DNA from: Mycolicibacterium sediminis
GTDB taxonomy: Bacteria; Actinomycetota; Actinomycetes; Mycobacteriales; Mycobacteriaceae
Assembly: GCF_010731735.1 (NCBI RefSeq)
Contig: NZ_AP022588.1
Coordinates: forward strand, 434,001-498,000
Direction of reading: 5' to 3'
Length of the DNA stretch: 64,000 nt
How positions within the stretch are numbered: position 1 is the first letter of the stretch; each line of letters opens with the position of its first letter. Under the pieces are notes generated by a model. That model was given only the letters and a program-made list of their open reading frames with translations, made no database searches and was not told where the DNA came from. This document shows, one piece after another, positions 53,295 through 61,696 of this stretch. The position numbers and the translations under genes are program-made.

Positions 53295-53768
53295 CTACGC
53301 CGGGCACGCCTGCGACAGCTGACCGACCCGCGCCTCGTACTCGTCGTTGAAGGCGGTCACCACCATCGCCAGCGCCTGAGGTCCCCCGGCTCCCGGTGCG
53401 GTGGTCGCGTTCTTGGCGTTGTAGTCGATCTTCGCCCCGACCAGGCGGTCGACGGTCTTGGCCAGCTCGCGCGCCTGGTCGGCCAGACCCTCCGCGGTCA
53501 CCTTCGAGGCCCGGTCGGACATCCCGTCGGACCAGGCCCGGTAGTCCATGTCGCTGGGCTCGGTCGCCGACTCGTAGGACCCCTCCTCGGGGACGTGGGT
53601 CTTGGCGTTGAGCGCATCTACCTCGGCGTTGTTGTAGGACAGCAGTTCCCGTACGGGCGCACAGTCCGCCGAGGAGTGCTCGTCGCGGAAGAACAGCCAC
53701 CAGATGCTGCCGCCGACCAGGAAGGCGACGAGCACCACCACGGTGAACAGCGGTCGGCGTCGTCTCAC
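53295..53768 (-). CDS. Small membrane-anchored protein of unknown function
   Basis: GTG 53768 (VRRRRPLFTVVVLVAFLVGG) gives 157 residues: one N-terminal membrane helix (8-25) then an extracytoplasmic helical part with two Cys (SADCAPVRELL and the final QACPA). Long open frames upstream are antisense to amt. No family is recognised; such proteins occur near amt in other mycobacteria. It is 37 bp upstream of the Ntn-hydrolase gene on the same strand. Confidence 0.65.
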   Translation of the reverse strand: MRRRRPLFTVVVLVAFLVGGSIWWLFFRDEHSSADCAPVRELLSYNNAEVDALNAKTHVPEEGSYESATEPSDMDYRAWSDGMSDRASKVTAEGLADQARELAKTVDRLVGAKIDYNAKNATTAPGAGGPQALAMVVTAFNDEYEARVGQLSQACPA

Positions 53769-53883
53769 GCCTCGACTCTGGCACGAGGTCCCGAGGCGGC
53801 CCCATCCGGTCGTCCGCGAGCCCGCGGGGCCGACGGGCGGTGAACTACGCGTTACGTGGCTCCCAGGATTTGCTACGGGAACT

Positions 53884-53899
53884 GTTACACCCCGGCAAC
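53884..53899 (+). promoter_or_regulatory. GlnR box upstream of amt
   Basis: GTTAC (53884-53888), six bases, GCAAC (53895-53899): an exact match to the actinobacterial GlnR half-site pattern GTNAC-N6-GNAAC, 107 bp before the amt start. GlnR activates nitrogen-scavenging genes when nitrogen is short. Confidence 0.6.
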
Positions 53900-54005
53900 A
53901 TCGCGCGTGTTTCCACGTAACACTCGCGTCAGTTACTGCCAGTGAACGGTCCGCCGAGTGGCCGCAACGGGTTCCCAGTGCACGACGCGAGAAGGAAGTA
54001 CGACG

Positions 54006-55268
54006 ATGGATGTAGTGGATACCGGCACCACGGCTTTCATGCTGTGTTGCATCATCGGGCTGACGCTCATGATCCCGGGCCTCGCCCTGTTCTACGGCGG
54101 CATGGTCTCGGTCAAGAGTTCGACGAACATGATGATGATGACCTTCGGCGCGGTAGCCGTGGTCGGCGTCCTCTGGGTGCTCTTCGGCTTCTCGATGGTC
54201 TTCGGCACCTCCTACGGCGGCTTCGTCGGCAGCTTCACCGAGTTCGCCGGCATGAAGGATCTGCTGGAGTCGCAGACCACGATCTCGGGACTCCCGGTCA
54301 GCCTGTTCGCGCTCTTCCAGGCACTGTTCGCAGCCATCACCGTGGCGCTCATCTCCGGTGCGGTGGCCGACCGGATGAAGTTCGGCGCGTGGATGCTGTT
54401 CGCGACCGTCTGGGCGGTGCTGGTGTACTTCCCCGTCGCGCACTGGGTGTTCGCATTCGACGGCGTGGTCACGGAGAACTCGGTCGGCGGCTGGATCGCC
54501 AACAGCCTCGGCGCGATCGACTTCGCGGGCGGCACCGCGGTCCACATCAACGCGGGCGCCGCGGCGCTGGCGGTCGCCATCGTGCTCGGCAAGTCCGCGA
54601 TGTTCGGTCAGCTGCGCAAGCCGCACAACGTGCCGTTGACCCTGCTGGGCGCCGGCCTGCTGTGGGCCGGCTGGTACGCGTTCAACGGCGGATCCGCCCT
54701 GGCCGCAGGCAATTCGGCCGCGATCGTCATGGTCACCACCTTCGTCGCGACCTGCGCGGCGACGCTGGCCTGGCTCGCCGTCGAGAAGGTCAAGGACGGG
54801 CACGTCACGGGCGTCGGCGCAGCGTCCGGTGCCATCACCGGCCTGGTGGCGATCACCCCCGCCTGTGGGGCTGTCACGCCGGTCGGCGCGATCTTCGTCG
54901 GCGCCATCGCCGGCGCGATCTGCGTCTACGCCGTGGGCCTGAAGTCCAAGTTCGGCTATGACGACTCGCTCGACGTCGTCGGCGTCCACCTCGTCGGCGG
55001 TGTGGTCGGCACCCTGCTGATCGGCCTGTTCGCCAGCGAGGGCATGCCCAACGGGATCAACGGCCTGTTCTACGGCGGCGGCATCGAGCAGTTGGGCAAG
55101 CAGGCGGTCGCCGCGTTCGCCGTCATGGCCTACTCGTTCGTCGTCGCCTTCGCGATCGCCTTCGCCATCAAGAAGACGATGGGCATCCGCGTCTCGCCCG
55201 AGGAAGAAGAACAGGGCATCGACGCGGCGTTCCACCGGGAGTCCTCCTACGACATGGCCACCTCGTGA
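54006..55268 (+). CDS. amt: Ammonium/methylammonium transporter Amt
   Basis: ATG 54006 was chosen over an upstream in-frame start; GAAGGAAG lies upstream. 420 residues, eleven helices. Landmarks are MIPGLALFYGGMVSVKSSTN (about 22-41), the pore-region VAHWVFAFDG and the first twin His in GGTAVHINAGAAALAVAIVL (about 176-195), with the second in DVVGVHLVGGVVGTLL (about 325-340). Amt conducts ammonium and methylammonium. It opens a nitrogen cluster and is followed by a terminator. Confidence 0.95.
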   Translation: MDVVDTGTTAFMLCCIIGLTLMIPGLALFYGGMVSVKSSTNMMMMTFGAVAVVGVLWVLFGFSMVFGTSYGGFVGSFTEFAGMKDLLESQTTISGLPVSLFALFQALFAAITVALISGAVADRMKFGAWMLFATVWAVLVYFPVAHWVFAFDGVVTENSVGGWIANSLGAIDFAGGTAVHINAGAAALAVAIVLGKSAMFGQLRKPHNVPLTLLGAGLLWAGWYAFNGGSALAAGNSAAIVMVTTFVATCAATLAWLAVEKVKDGHVTGVGAASGAITGLVAITPACGAVTPVGAIFVGAIAGAICVYAVGLKSKFGYDDSLDVVGVHLVGGVVGTLLIGLFASEGMPNGINGLFYGGGIEQLGKQAVAAFAVMAYSFVVAFAIAFAIKKTMGIRVSPEEEEQGIDAAFHRESSYDMATS

Positions 55269-55287
55269 CCACGGCCTGACCAGGACA

Positions 55288-55325
55288 CCCCGGTCGGTGC
55301 GGTCACCCGCGCCGGCCGGGGTTTC
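55288..55325 (+). terminator. Terminator after amt
   Basis: CCCCGGTCGG (55288-55297) pairs with CCGGCCGGGG (55312-55321) with one wobble, followed by TTTCT. It separates amt from the ligase gene 60 bp on, so the latter probably has its own promoter. Confidence 0.65.
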
Positions 55326-55385
55326 TCGCGCTGCATGTTGTTTCTTACGGTGATACCTTGATTCTTGACAAGAGACGGGACTGAC

Positions 55386-56699
55386 ATGACGACCTCCACC
55401 GGATCCCTCGCCGAACAGGCCGAGGCCGCGGGCACGAAGTTCATTCTCGCGCTCTTCGTGGATCTCCGCGGCAAGCCCTGCGCAAAGCTGGTCCCGGTCG
55501 AGGCGGTCGACCAATTGGCCACCGAGGGAGTCGGTTTCGCGGGCTACGCCGTCGGCGCCATGGGCCAGGAACCCAAGGATCCAGACCTGGTCGCCATCCC
55601 CGATCCGGCGTCGTTCACCCCCATCCCGTTCATCAAGGACGGCTTGGCGATCGTCCACTGCGACCCGCACGTCGAGGGCGAGCCGTGGCCGTACGCGCCG
55701 CGCGTCATCCTGAAGTCACTCATCGCGCGGGCCGGCGACGCCGGCTTCGAACCGTGGGTCGGCGCCGAGGTGGAGTACTTCCTGCTCAAGCGCAACGGCG
55801 ACGGCGGCCTGGTCACCGCCGACGCCGACGACACCGCCGACCAACCCTGCTACGACGCCCGCGGCGTCACCCGCATGTACGACCACCTGACCACCATCTC
55901 GACGGCCATGAACGCCCTGGGCTGGGGCAACTACGCCAACGATCACGAGGACGGCAACGGGCAATTCGAGCAGAACTTCCAGTTCGCCGACGCCCTGACC
56001 ACAGCCGACCGCGTCGTCACGCTGCGCTACCTGCTCTCGATGATCGCCGCGGAACGGGGCATGATCGCCACGTTCATGCCCAAGCCGTTCGCCGACCGCA
56101 CGGGAAGTGGCCTGCACCTGCACCTCTCGCTGACCAGCGGGGGATCGCCGGTGTTCCCCGACGGCACCGACGACCGTGGCCTGGGCCTGTCCGACACCGC
56201 CTACGCGTTCATCGGTGGGATCCTCGACCACGCCTGTGCCCTGCAGGCCGTCATCGCACCGACGGTCAACTCCTACAAGCGAACCGGCGCCCTGACGACG
56301 GCGTCCGGCGCGTCTTGGGCACCGCGCACTCCGACGTACGGCGGCAACGACCGTACCCACTACGTGCGGGTGCCCGACGATCAGCGGGTCGAACTGCGCG
56401 GCGGCGACGGTTCGGCCAACCCGTACCTCGCCATCGCCGGAGCGCTCGGCGCCGGAATCGACGGCATCAAGCGCAGTCTCGACCCCGGCGCGCTGGGCGC
56501 AGGCTCCGGCCGGACGCTGCCACCGACCCTGTTGCACGCCATCGACGACCTGCAGGACGACCCCGTGCTCACCGGGGTGCTCGACACCGCGGGCGACGGC
56601 GTGTCCGGCTACTTCGCGAACCTCAAGCGCGAGGAGTTCTTCACCTACCACGGCACGGTCAGTCCGTGGGAGGTCGACCAGTACCTCACCGCCTTCTAG
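55386..56699 (+). CDS. Glutamine-synthetase-like ligase (GlnT type; possible γ-glutamylmethylamide synthetase)
   Basis: ATG 55386, 437 residues. GS landmarks are GAEVEYFLLKRNGDGG (about 120-135), FEQNFQFADALTTADRVVTL, the His motif TGSGLHLHLSLTSGG (about 239-253), RTGALTTASGASWAPRTPTY and RVELRGGDGSANPYLAIAG with the Arg pair. It lacks the adenylylation Tyr region of GlnA and resembles GlnT/GmaS. With the three genes after it, it matches the N-methylglutamate (GMAS/MgsABC) or rhizobial glxBCD-glnT layout. It would join an amine, perhaps methylamine, to glutamate. Confidence 0.85.
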   Translation: MTTSTGSLAEQAEAAGTKFILALFVDLRGKPCAKLVPVEAVDQLATEGVGFAGYAVGAMGQEPKDPDLVAIPDPASFTPIPFIKDGLAIVHCDPHVEGEPWPYAPRVILKSLIARAGDAGFEPWVGAEVEYFLLKRNGDGGLVTADADDTADQPCYDARGVTRMYDHLTTISTAMNALGWGNYANDHEDGNGQFEQNFQFADALTTADRVVTLRYLLSMIAAERGMIATFMPKPFADRTGSGLHLHLSLTSGGSPVFPDGTDDRGLGLSDTAYAFIGGILDHACALQAVIAPTVNSYKRTGALTTASGASWAPRTPTYGGNDRTHYVRVPDDQRVELRGGDGSANPYLAIAGALGAGIDGIKRSLDPGALGAGSGRTLPPTLLHAIDDLQDDPVLTGVLDTAGDGVSGYFANLKREEFFTYHGTVSPWEVDQYLTAF

Positions 56700-56717
56700 C
56701 CCATCGCGATTCGTGCA

Positions 56718-56746
56718 CGTTGAGCCGCGCTCACCGCGGATCAACG
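56718..56746. repeat. Intergenic hairpin between ligase and amidotransferase genes
   Basis: CGTTGAGCCGCG, loop CTCAC, CGCGGATCAACG: a stem with one mismatch, followed by CGCCGAA (56747-56753). The core GAGCCGCGCTCACCGCGG resembles the stem after the Gly-rich padR gene, and both are flanked by CGATTCGTG in the same relative orientation. Confidence 0.6.
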
Positions 56747-56780
56747 CGCCGAAGTCCCCCGTCACGAGAGGAAACACCCC

Positions 56781-57677
56781 ATGTGCGGCATCGTCGGGTT
56801 GCACCTGCGCAACCCGGACCTCCATCCCCGCCTCGGTGAGCTGCTCACCGGGATGCTGTGCGAGATGTCCAACCGCGGCAGCGACTCGGCGGGCGTCGCC
56901 GTCTACGGCGATCCCACCTGGACCCCGCCGGGCCGGGCCTGCGTATCCGTCCTCGAGGTGAGCGACGGGCCGGACGCGGTACGCGACGCAGTCGGCACGG
57001 GCCTCGACGTCCCCGTGTCGGTGTCGGTGCTCGACGCCACCTACCTCGTCGCCGCGGAGGTCGCGGTCGAGACGCTGCGCGCGGCGGTCTCGGCCGCCTA
57101 CCCGGACGCGCTGATCGCCGGGTTCGGCAACGACCTCGCCGTGCTCAAGGGCGTCGGCGACCCGAAGACGCTCACCGACGCGTGGGGTCTGGCCGGGGCG
57201 AGTGGCTGGCAGGGCGTCGGACACACCAGGATGGCGACGGAGTCGGCGGTCACGCCGTCGGGTGCGCATCCCTACGCCGTCGGACCAGACCAGTGCCTGG
57301 TGCACAACGGGTCCTTCGCCAACCACGCCACGATCCGTCGTGAACTGCGCGCTGCGGGTGTGCACTTCGACAGCGAGAACGACACCGAGGTCGGCGCGCG
57401 CTTCGTCGCCGACCGCCTCGCCAAGGGCTACGACGTCGAGACCGCACTGAAGGACCTGTGCTCGACGTTCGACGGCTTCTACACGCTGCTGGTGTCCAAC
57501 CGCGACTCCTTCGCCGTCGTCCGCGACGCCATCGCCTGCAAGCCCGCCGTCATCGCCGAGACCGACGACTGGGTCGCGATGGCCAGTGAGTACCGTGCGC
57601 TGTCCGGCCTACCCGGCGTCGAGCACGCCGCGATCTGGGAGCCCGAACCCGAGGTGGTGTACGCATGGACGCGGTGA
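56781..57677 (+). CDS. Class II glutamine amidotransferase, GlxB/MgsA type
   Basis: ATG 56781 follows GAGAGGAAAC; MCGIVGLHLRNPD exposes Cys2 as the Ntn nucleophile. 298 residues with MSNRGSDSAGVAVYGDPTW (about 31-49) and HPYAVGPDQCLVHNGSFANH. It equals the glutaminase domain of glutamate synthase as a separate subunit. It overlaps the next gene by 13 bp. In methylotrophs this subunit belongs to N-methylglutamate synthase; in rhizobia the glx genes are of uncertain role. Confidence 0.87.
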   Translation: MCGIVGLHLRNPDLHPRLGELLTGMLCEMSNRGSDSAGVAVYGDPTWTPPGRACVSVLEVSDGPDAVRDAVGTGLDVPVSVSVLDATYLVAAEVAVETLRAAVSAAYPDALIAGFGNDLAVLKGVGDPKTLTDAWGLAGASGWQGVGHTRMATESAVTPSGAHPYAVGPDQCLVHNGSFANHATIRRELRAAGVHFDSENDTEVGARFVADRLAKGYDVETALKDLCSTFDGFYTLLVSNRDSFAVVRDAIACKPAVIAETDDWVAMASEYRALSGLPGVEHAAIWEPEPEVVYAWTR

Positions 57678-58351
57678 CCCGATTCGACCTCGAGACCACC
57701 CCGCTGCGCGAGGTCAACACCGCCCTGCATGCACCGGATCTGCAGGGCGAGTTCCTGATCGAGCACCCCGCGGGTGCCCACAACGTCGCCGTAGGGATCA
57801 ACGCACCGGTGACGGTGACCGTCGACGGGCACGTCGGCTACTACGCCGCCGGGATGAACCAGCAGGCCGACGTCGTGATCGACGGCAACGCCGGCACCGG
57901 CGTCGCGGAGAACATGATGAGCGGCACCGTGTGGGTCAAGGGCAACGCCTCGCAGTCCGCGGGTGCCACGGCCCACGGCGGCCTGCTCGTCATCGAGGGC
58001 AATGCGGCTGCGCGGTGCGGCATCTCGATGAAGGGCGTCGACATCGTCGTCGGTGGCGACATCGGCCACATGAGCGCGTTCATGGCCCAGGCCGGCACGC
58101 TCGTCGTCCGCGGCGACGCCGGCGAGGCGCTCGGCGACTCGATCTACGAGGCCCGTATCTACGTCCGCGGCGAGGTCACATCCCTCGGCGCCGACTGCGT
58201 CGCCAAGGCGATGGGCCCCGAACACCACGAGGAACTCGGCCGACTGCTCAAGGCCGCGGGCTTCGAGGACGACGACACCGCCGCGTACACCCGCTACGGG
58301 TCGGCGCGCGACCTCTACCACTTTCACGTCGACAACTCGGGAAGCTACTGA
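57665..58351 (+). CDS. Glutamate synthase GXGXG-domain protein, GlxC/MgsB type
   Basis: ATG 57665, 228 residues. The right-handed β-helix with repeated G-x-x-G-x-G turns is visible: VDGHVGYYAAGMNQQADVVI, DGNAGTGVAENMMSGTVWVK, GNASQSAGATAHGGLLVIEG, GNAAARCGISMKGVDIVVGG. This is the C-terminal structural domain of glutamate synthase as a separate protein. It is translationally coupled on both sides (13-bp overlap before, TGATG junction after). Confidence 0.9.
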   Translation: MDAVTRFDLETTPLREVNTALHAPDLQGEFLIEHPAGAHNVAVGINAPVTVTVDGHVGYYAAGMNQQADVVIDGNAGTGVAENMMSGTVWVKGNASQSAGATAHGGLLVIEGNAAARCGISMKGVDIVVGGDIGHMSAFMAQAGTLVVRGDAGEALGDSIYEARIYVRGEVTSLGADCVAKAMGPEHHEELGRLLKAAGFEDDDTAAYTRYGSARDLYHFHVDNSGSY

Positions 58352-59682
58352 TGAACACGGCATCCGACGACCGGGCACGCGCCGGCCTGCGAGAGTCCGC
58401 CACCTTCGACCGCCCCACCATCGCGGCCATCCAGCGCGCCGCCGAGACCGGCATCTACGACATCCGCGGGTGGGGCGCCAAGCGGCCGCTGCCCCACTTC
58501 GACGACCTGCTGTTCCTCGGCGCGTCGATGTCGCGCTATCCGCTGGAGGGTTACCGCGAACGCTGCGGCACCGACGTCGTCCTCGGTGCACGGCACGCGA
58601 AGTACCCACTGCACCTGGACATCCCGGTGACCATCGCGGGCATGTCCTTCGGCGCGCTCTCGGGGCCGGCCAAGGAGGCACTGGGCCGCGGCGCCAGCGC
58701 GGTCGGGACGTCCACGACGACGGGCGACGGCGGCATGACTCCCGAGGAGCGCGGTCAGAGCAAGCACCTGGTGTATCAATACCTGCCGTCGCGCTACGGG
58801 ATGAATCCCGACGACCTGCGCCGGGCCGACGCCATCGAGGTGGTCCTCGGACAGGGCGCCAAGCCGGGTGGCGGCGGAATGTTGCTCGGACAGAAGATCT
58901 CCGACCGCGTCGCGGGCATGCGGACGCTGCCACCGGGCATCGATCAGCGCTCGGCATGCAGGCACCCGGACTGGACCGGGCCCGACGACCTCACGATCAA
59001 GATCAACGAGTTGCGGGAGATCACCGACTGGGAGAAGCCGATCTACGTCAAGGTCGGTGCCACCCGCACCTACTACGACGTGAAGCTCGCCGTGCACGCC
59101 GGAGCCGACGTGGTGGTCGTCGACGGGATGCAGGGCGGGACCGCCGCCACCCAGGAGGTCTTCATCGAGCACGTCGGCGTCCCGACGCTGGCGGCGATCC
59201 CGCAGGCGGTGCAGGCGTTGGCCGAACTCGGCGTGCACCGGAACGGCGTGCAGCTGATCGTGTCCGGCGGCATCCGCAACGGAGCCGACGTCGCGAAGGC
59301 GCTTGCGCTCGGGGCCGACGCGGTGGCCATCGGCACGGCCGCGCTCATCGCGCTCGGCGACAACGACCCGAAGTACGCCGCCGAGTACGAGAAGCTCGGC
59401 AGCGCAGCCGGTTTCTACGACGACTTCCAGGACGGTCGGGACCCGGCGGGGATCAGCACTCAGGACCCCGAACTCGCCGCCCGCTTCGATCCGATCGAGG
59501 GCGGTCGGCGACTCGCCAACTACCTGCGCGTCCTCACCATGGAGGCGCAGACCATCGCCCGCGCGTGCGGCAAGGCCCACGTCACCCACCTCGAGCCCGA
59601 GGACCTGGTCGCGGTCACCATCGAGGCCGCGGCGATGGCGCGCATCCCGCTGGCCGGTACGAGCTGGATCCCGGGCACGTGA
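58351..59682 (+). CDS. Glutamate synthase FMN-domain protein, GlxD/MgsC type
   Basis: ATG 58351 shares one base with the previous stop; 443 residues. The TIM barrel shows PVTIAGMSFGALSGPAKEAL (about 92-111), TGDGGMTPEERGQSKHLVYQ, GQGAKPGGGGMLLGQKISDR, KVGATRTYYDVKLAVHAGAD and VVVVDGMQGGTAATQEVFIE. One conserved Cys (SACRHPDW, about 206) replaces the full three-Cys iron-sulfur set. It would form the reduced-amine/imine step of the split synthase. Confidence 0.9.
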   Translation: MNTASDDRARAGLRESATFDRPTIAAIQRAAETGIYDIRGWGAKRPLPHFDDLLFLGASMSRYPLEGYRERCGTDVVLGARHAKYPLHLDIPVTIAGMSFGALSGPAKEALGRGASAVGTSTTTGDGGMTPEERGQSKHLVYQYLPSRYGMNPDDLRRADAIEVVLGQGAKPGGGGMLLGQKISDRVAGMRTLPPGIDQRSACRHPDWTGPDDLTIKINELREITDWEKPIYVKVGATRTYYDVKLAVHAGADVVVVDGMQGGTAATQEVFIEHVGVPTLAAIPQAVQALAELGVHRNGVQLIVSGGIRNGADVAKALALGADAVAIGTAALIALGDNDPKYAAEYEKLGSAAGFYDDFQDGRDPAGISTQDPELAARFDPIEGGRRLANYLRVLTMEAQTIARACGKAHVTHLEPEDLVAVTIEAAAMARIPLAGTSWIPGT

Positions 59683-59692
59683 TCGTCGTCGC

Positions 59693-59752
59693 GCCGAACG
59701 TGACGCTACGGCGAGAATCCGCGCCCGTGTCCGCCATGGCGTCACGTTCGGC
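59693..59752. repeat. Long palindrome between glxD-like and FAD oxidase genes
   Basis: GCCGAACGTGACGC (59693-59706) and GCGTCACGTTCGGC (59739-59752) are perfect 14-bp arms around a 32-nt loop containing GGCG/CGCC. It ends 6 bp before the next start codon, so it could control read-through or initiation. The CGCCGAAC and GTCACG elements recur in the 60-bp repeats near 61.6 and 62.6 kb. Confidence 0.75.
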
Positions 59753-59758
59753 ACCGTC

Positions 59759-60946
59759 GTGAGCGAGACCGCGGACGTCGTCATCGTCGGCGGTGGCCTC
59801 GAGGGCGCCGCGACCGCCTGGGCGTTGGCCGAGCGTGGCGTCACCGACGTGCTGGTGGCCGAACGCAACACCGTCGGCTCCGGCATGACCGGCAAGTCCT
59901 CGGGCATCGTGCGATGCCACTACGGCGTCAGCTCGCTCGCCGCCATGGCCGCCGTCGGTCTCGAGGTGTTCGAGACGGCCGAGGAACGCTTCGGCCACGA
60001 CATCGGCTTCCGGCAGACCGGGTACGTCGTCGGCGTCGGCGAGCCCAACGTCGACTCGCTGCGCAAGAGCCTCGCCGCACAACGGTCGGTCGGAGTCGAG
60101 ACCGAGGAGATCGACGCCGGCGAGGTGGCCGACATGTGGCCCCACGCCGACCTGAGCCCCTTCGCCGCGTTCGGGTGGGAGGCCCGCGGCGGCTACGGTG
60201 ACGCCTACCAGACCGCACAGGCCTTCGCGGTGTCCGCCCGTGCGTCCGGGGTGCGAATCCGTCAGGGCGCCAACGTGACCGACCTGATCGTCGACGCCGG
60301 TCGGGTCACCGGGATACGGCTCGCCGACGGCACCGAGGTGTCCGCGGGCACCGTCGTCGTGGCGACCGGGGCGTGGACGCAGCCGTTCCTGAGTCGGCAT
60401 GGCGTCGACATGCCGATCAGGGTGGTGCGCGAACAGATCGTCACCATCTCCCCCGGCCTCGACCTGGGGCCGGTACCCGTGTTCTCCGATCTGGTGTCCC
60501 TGCAGTACGTGCGACCCGAGGTGGGTGGCGAGATCCTCTTCGGCAACAGCGATCTCGCGCACTGCCAGGACGCCGACCCCGACGACTACCTGAACCGCGC
60601 CACCGACGACTTCGTGGACCTGACCGTCGAGAAGGTCGGCACCCGGTTCCCCGGTCTCACCGACGCTTCGATCACCGGCAGCTACGCGGGGTGTTACGAC
60701 GTCACCCCCGACTGGAACCCGGTGATCTCGGCGGGCGGAATGGACGGACTGATCGTGGCCGCCGGGTTCAGCGGCCACGGTTTCAAGATCGCGCCGGCCG
60801 TCGGCGCACTGGTCGCCGACCTGGTCACCGACGGCCGCAGCTTCGACCCGCGCATCCCAGAGACCGACTTCGCGCTCACCCGGTTCGCCGATGGCACACT
60901 GCTCAAGAGCCCGTACCCGTACGTCGGGGCCGGGGAGATGCGGTAG
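59759..60946 (+). CDS. FAD-dependent amine oxidase/dehydrogenase (DAO; sarcosine-oxidase β-like)
   Basis: GTG 59759 (no clear ribosome site) gives 395 residues. The FAD motif is ADVVIVGGGLEGAATAWALA (4-23), then NTVGSGMTGKSSGIVRCHYG (about 36-55); the C-terminal AAGFSGHGFKIAPAVGALVA (about 343-362) is typical of the DAO family. Related enzymes oxidise secondary amines such as sarcosine or N-methylglutamate. In this cluster it could release formaldehyde from N-methylglutamate, but the usual partner subunits are not present. Confidence 0.85.
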   Translation: MSETADVVIVGGGLEGAATAWALAERGVTDVLVAERNTVGSGMTGKSSGIVRCHYGVSSLAAMAAVGLEVFETAEERFGHDIGFRQTGYVVGVGEPNVDSLRKSLAAQRSVGVETEEIDAGEVADMWPHADLSPFAAFGWEARGGYGDAYQTAQAFAVSARASGVRIRQGANVTDLIVDAGRVTGIRLADGTEVSAGTVVVATGAWTQPFLSRHGVDMPIRVVREQIVTISPGLDLGPVPVFSDLVSLQYVRPEVGGEILFGNSDLAHCQDADPDDYLNRATDDFVDLTVEKVGTRFPGLTDASITGSYAGCYDVTPDWNPVISAGGMDGLIVAAGFSGHGFKIAPAVGALVADLVTDGRSFDPRIPETDFALTRFADGTLLKSPYPYVGAGEMR

Positions 60947-60962
60947 CCGGAGAGGAGTGCCC

Positions 60963-61610
60963 GTGAGCGACGTTCCGCTCCTGCGCAACCAGTCCGGGAC
61001 GGCCCGCGAACGGGACCCGCACGAGCCCGTCGAAGACCTCGAGTTCGAGGCGGCCATCGGACGCAACGTGCGCCAGCTGCGTCAGCGGCACGGACTGACC
61101 GTCGCGGAGATGGCCGACCGGGTCGGCATCTCCAAGGCGATGATGTCCAAGATCGAGAACGCCCAGACGTCGTGCAGCCTCTCCACGCTCGCACTGCTCG
61201 CGAAGGGTCTGGACGTTCCGGTCACCAGCCTGTTCCGGGGTGCCGACGTCGAGCGCCCCGCCGCGTTCGTCAAGGCGGGCACCGGTGCGGAGATCGTGCG
61301 CAACGGCACTCGGCAGGGGCACGAGTATCAGCTGCTCAGTTCGCTGCGCGGGGAGCACAAGCGGCTGGAGTGCCTGCACGTCACGCTGACCGAGAAGAGC
61401 CAGACCTACCCGCTGTTCCAGCATCCCGGCACCGAGTTCATCTACATGCTCGAAGGGGTGATGGACTACAGCCACAGCCGGTCGGTGTACCGACTGCACG
61501 AGGGCGACTCGCTGCAGATCGACGGTGAGGGCGCGCACGGCCCGGTCGACCTCGTCGAGCTACCCATCCGCTTCCTGTCGGTCATCGCGTTCCCGGACGC
61601 GCAGGTCTGA
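60963..61610 (+). CDS. XRE-family regulator with cupin domain
   Basis: GTG 60963 follows GGAGAGGAG; 215 residues. The HTH_3 domain is GRNVRQLRQRHGLTVAEMAD then RVGISKAMMSKIENAQTSCS (about 33-72); the cupin_2 domain is FQHPGTEFIYMLEGVMDYSH then YRLHEGDSLQIDGEGAHGPV (about 157-200). Such regulators sit with amine and puuR-like catabolic genes. It lies 16 bp after the oxidase gene and probably controls the cluster in response to a pathway metabolite. Confidence 0.9.
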   Translation: MSDVPLLRNQSGTARERDPHEPVEDLEFEAAIGRNVRQLRQRHGLTVAEMADRVGISKAMMSKIENAQTSCSLSTLALLAKGLDVPVTSLFRGADVERPAAFVKAGTGAEIVRNGTRQGHEYQLLSSLRGEHKRLECLHVTLTEKSQTYPLFQHPGTEFIYMLEGVMDYSHSRSVYRLHEGDSLQIDGEGAHGPVDLVELPIRFLSVIAFPDAQV

Positions 61611-61623
61611 TCGCCCTGGATTT

Positions 61624-61683
61624 CGCCGAACCGGAGAGTCACGTCGTCGAGGCTGCGACCCAGCGACGTGACTATCCAGTTCG
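61624..61683. repeat. 60-bp palindromic repeat, copy 1
   Basis: It starts CGCCGAACCGGA; AGTCACGTCG (61637-61646) and CGACGTGACT (61664-61673) are exact inverse arms. It is 53/60 identical by my count to the copy at 62586-62645, in the same orientation. The two copies bracket the hypothetical gene 61697-62533. Confidence 0.9.
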
Positions 61684-61696
61684 CGGACGCCTGGGG

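Noticed and set aside
55335..55360. Second GlnR box before the glutamine-synthetase-like gene
   Set aside because: GTTTC is followed by GATAC at seven rather than six bases and does not match GTNAC; too weak to list.
53769..55670. Minus-strand long frame opposite amt and the ligase gene
   Set aside because: Low-complexity Asp/Arg/His-rich composition, no ribosome site, antisense to two strongly supported genes.
59759..60946. Complete N-methylglutamate dehydrogenase complex
   Set aside because: Only a single DAO-type subunit is encoded; no second, third or fourth subunit is seen between mgsC-like and the regulator gene.
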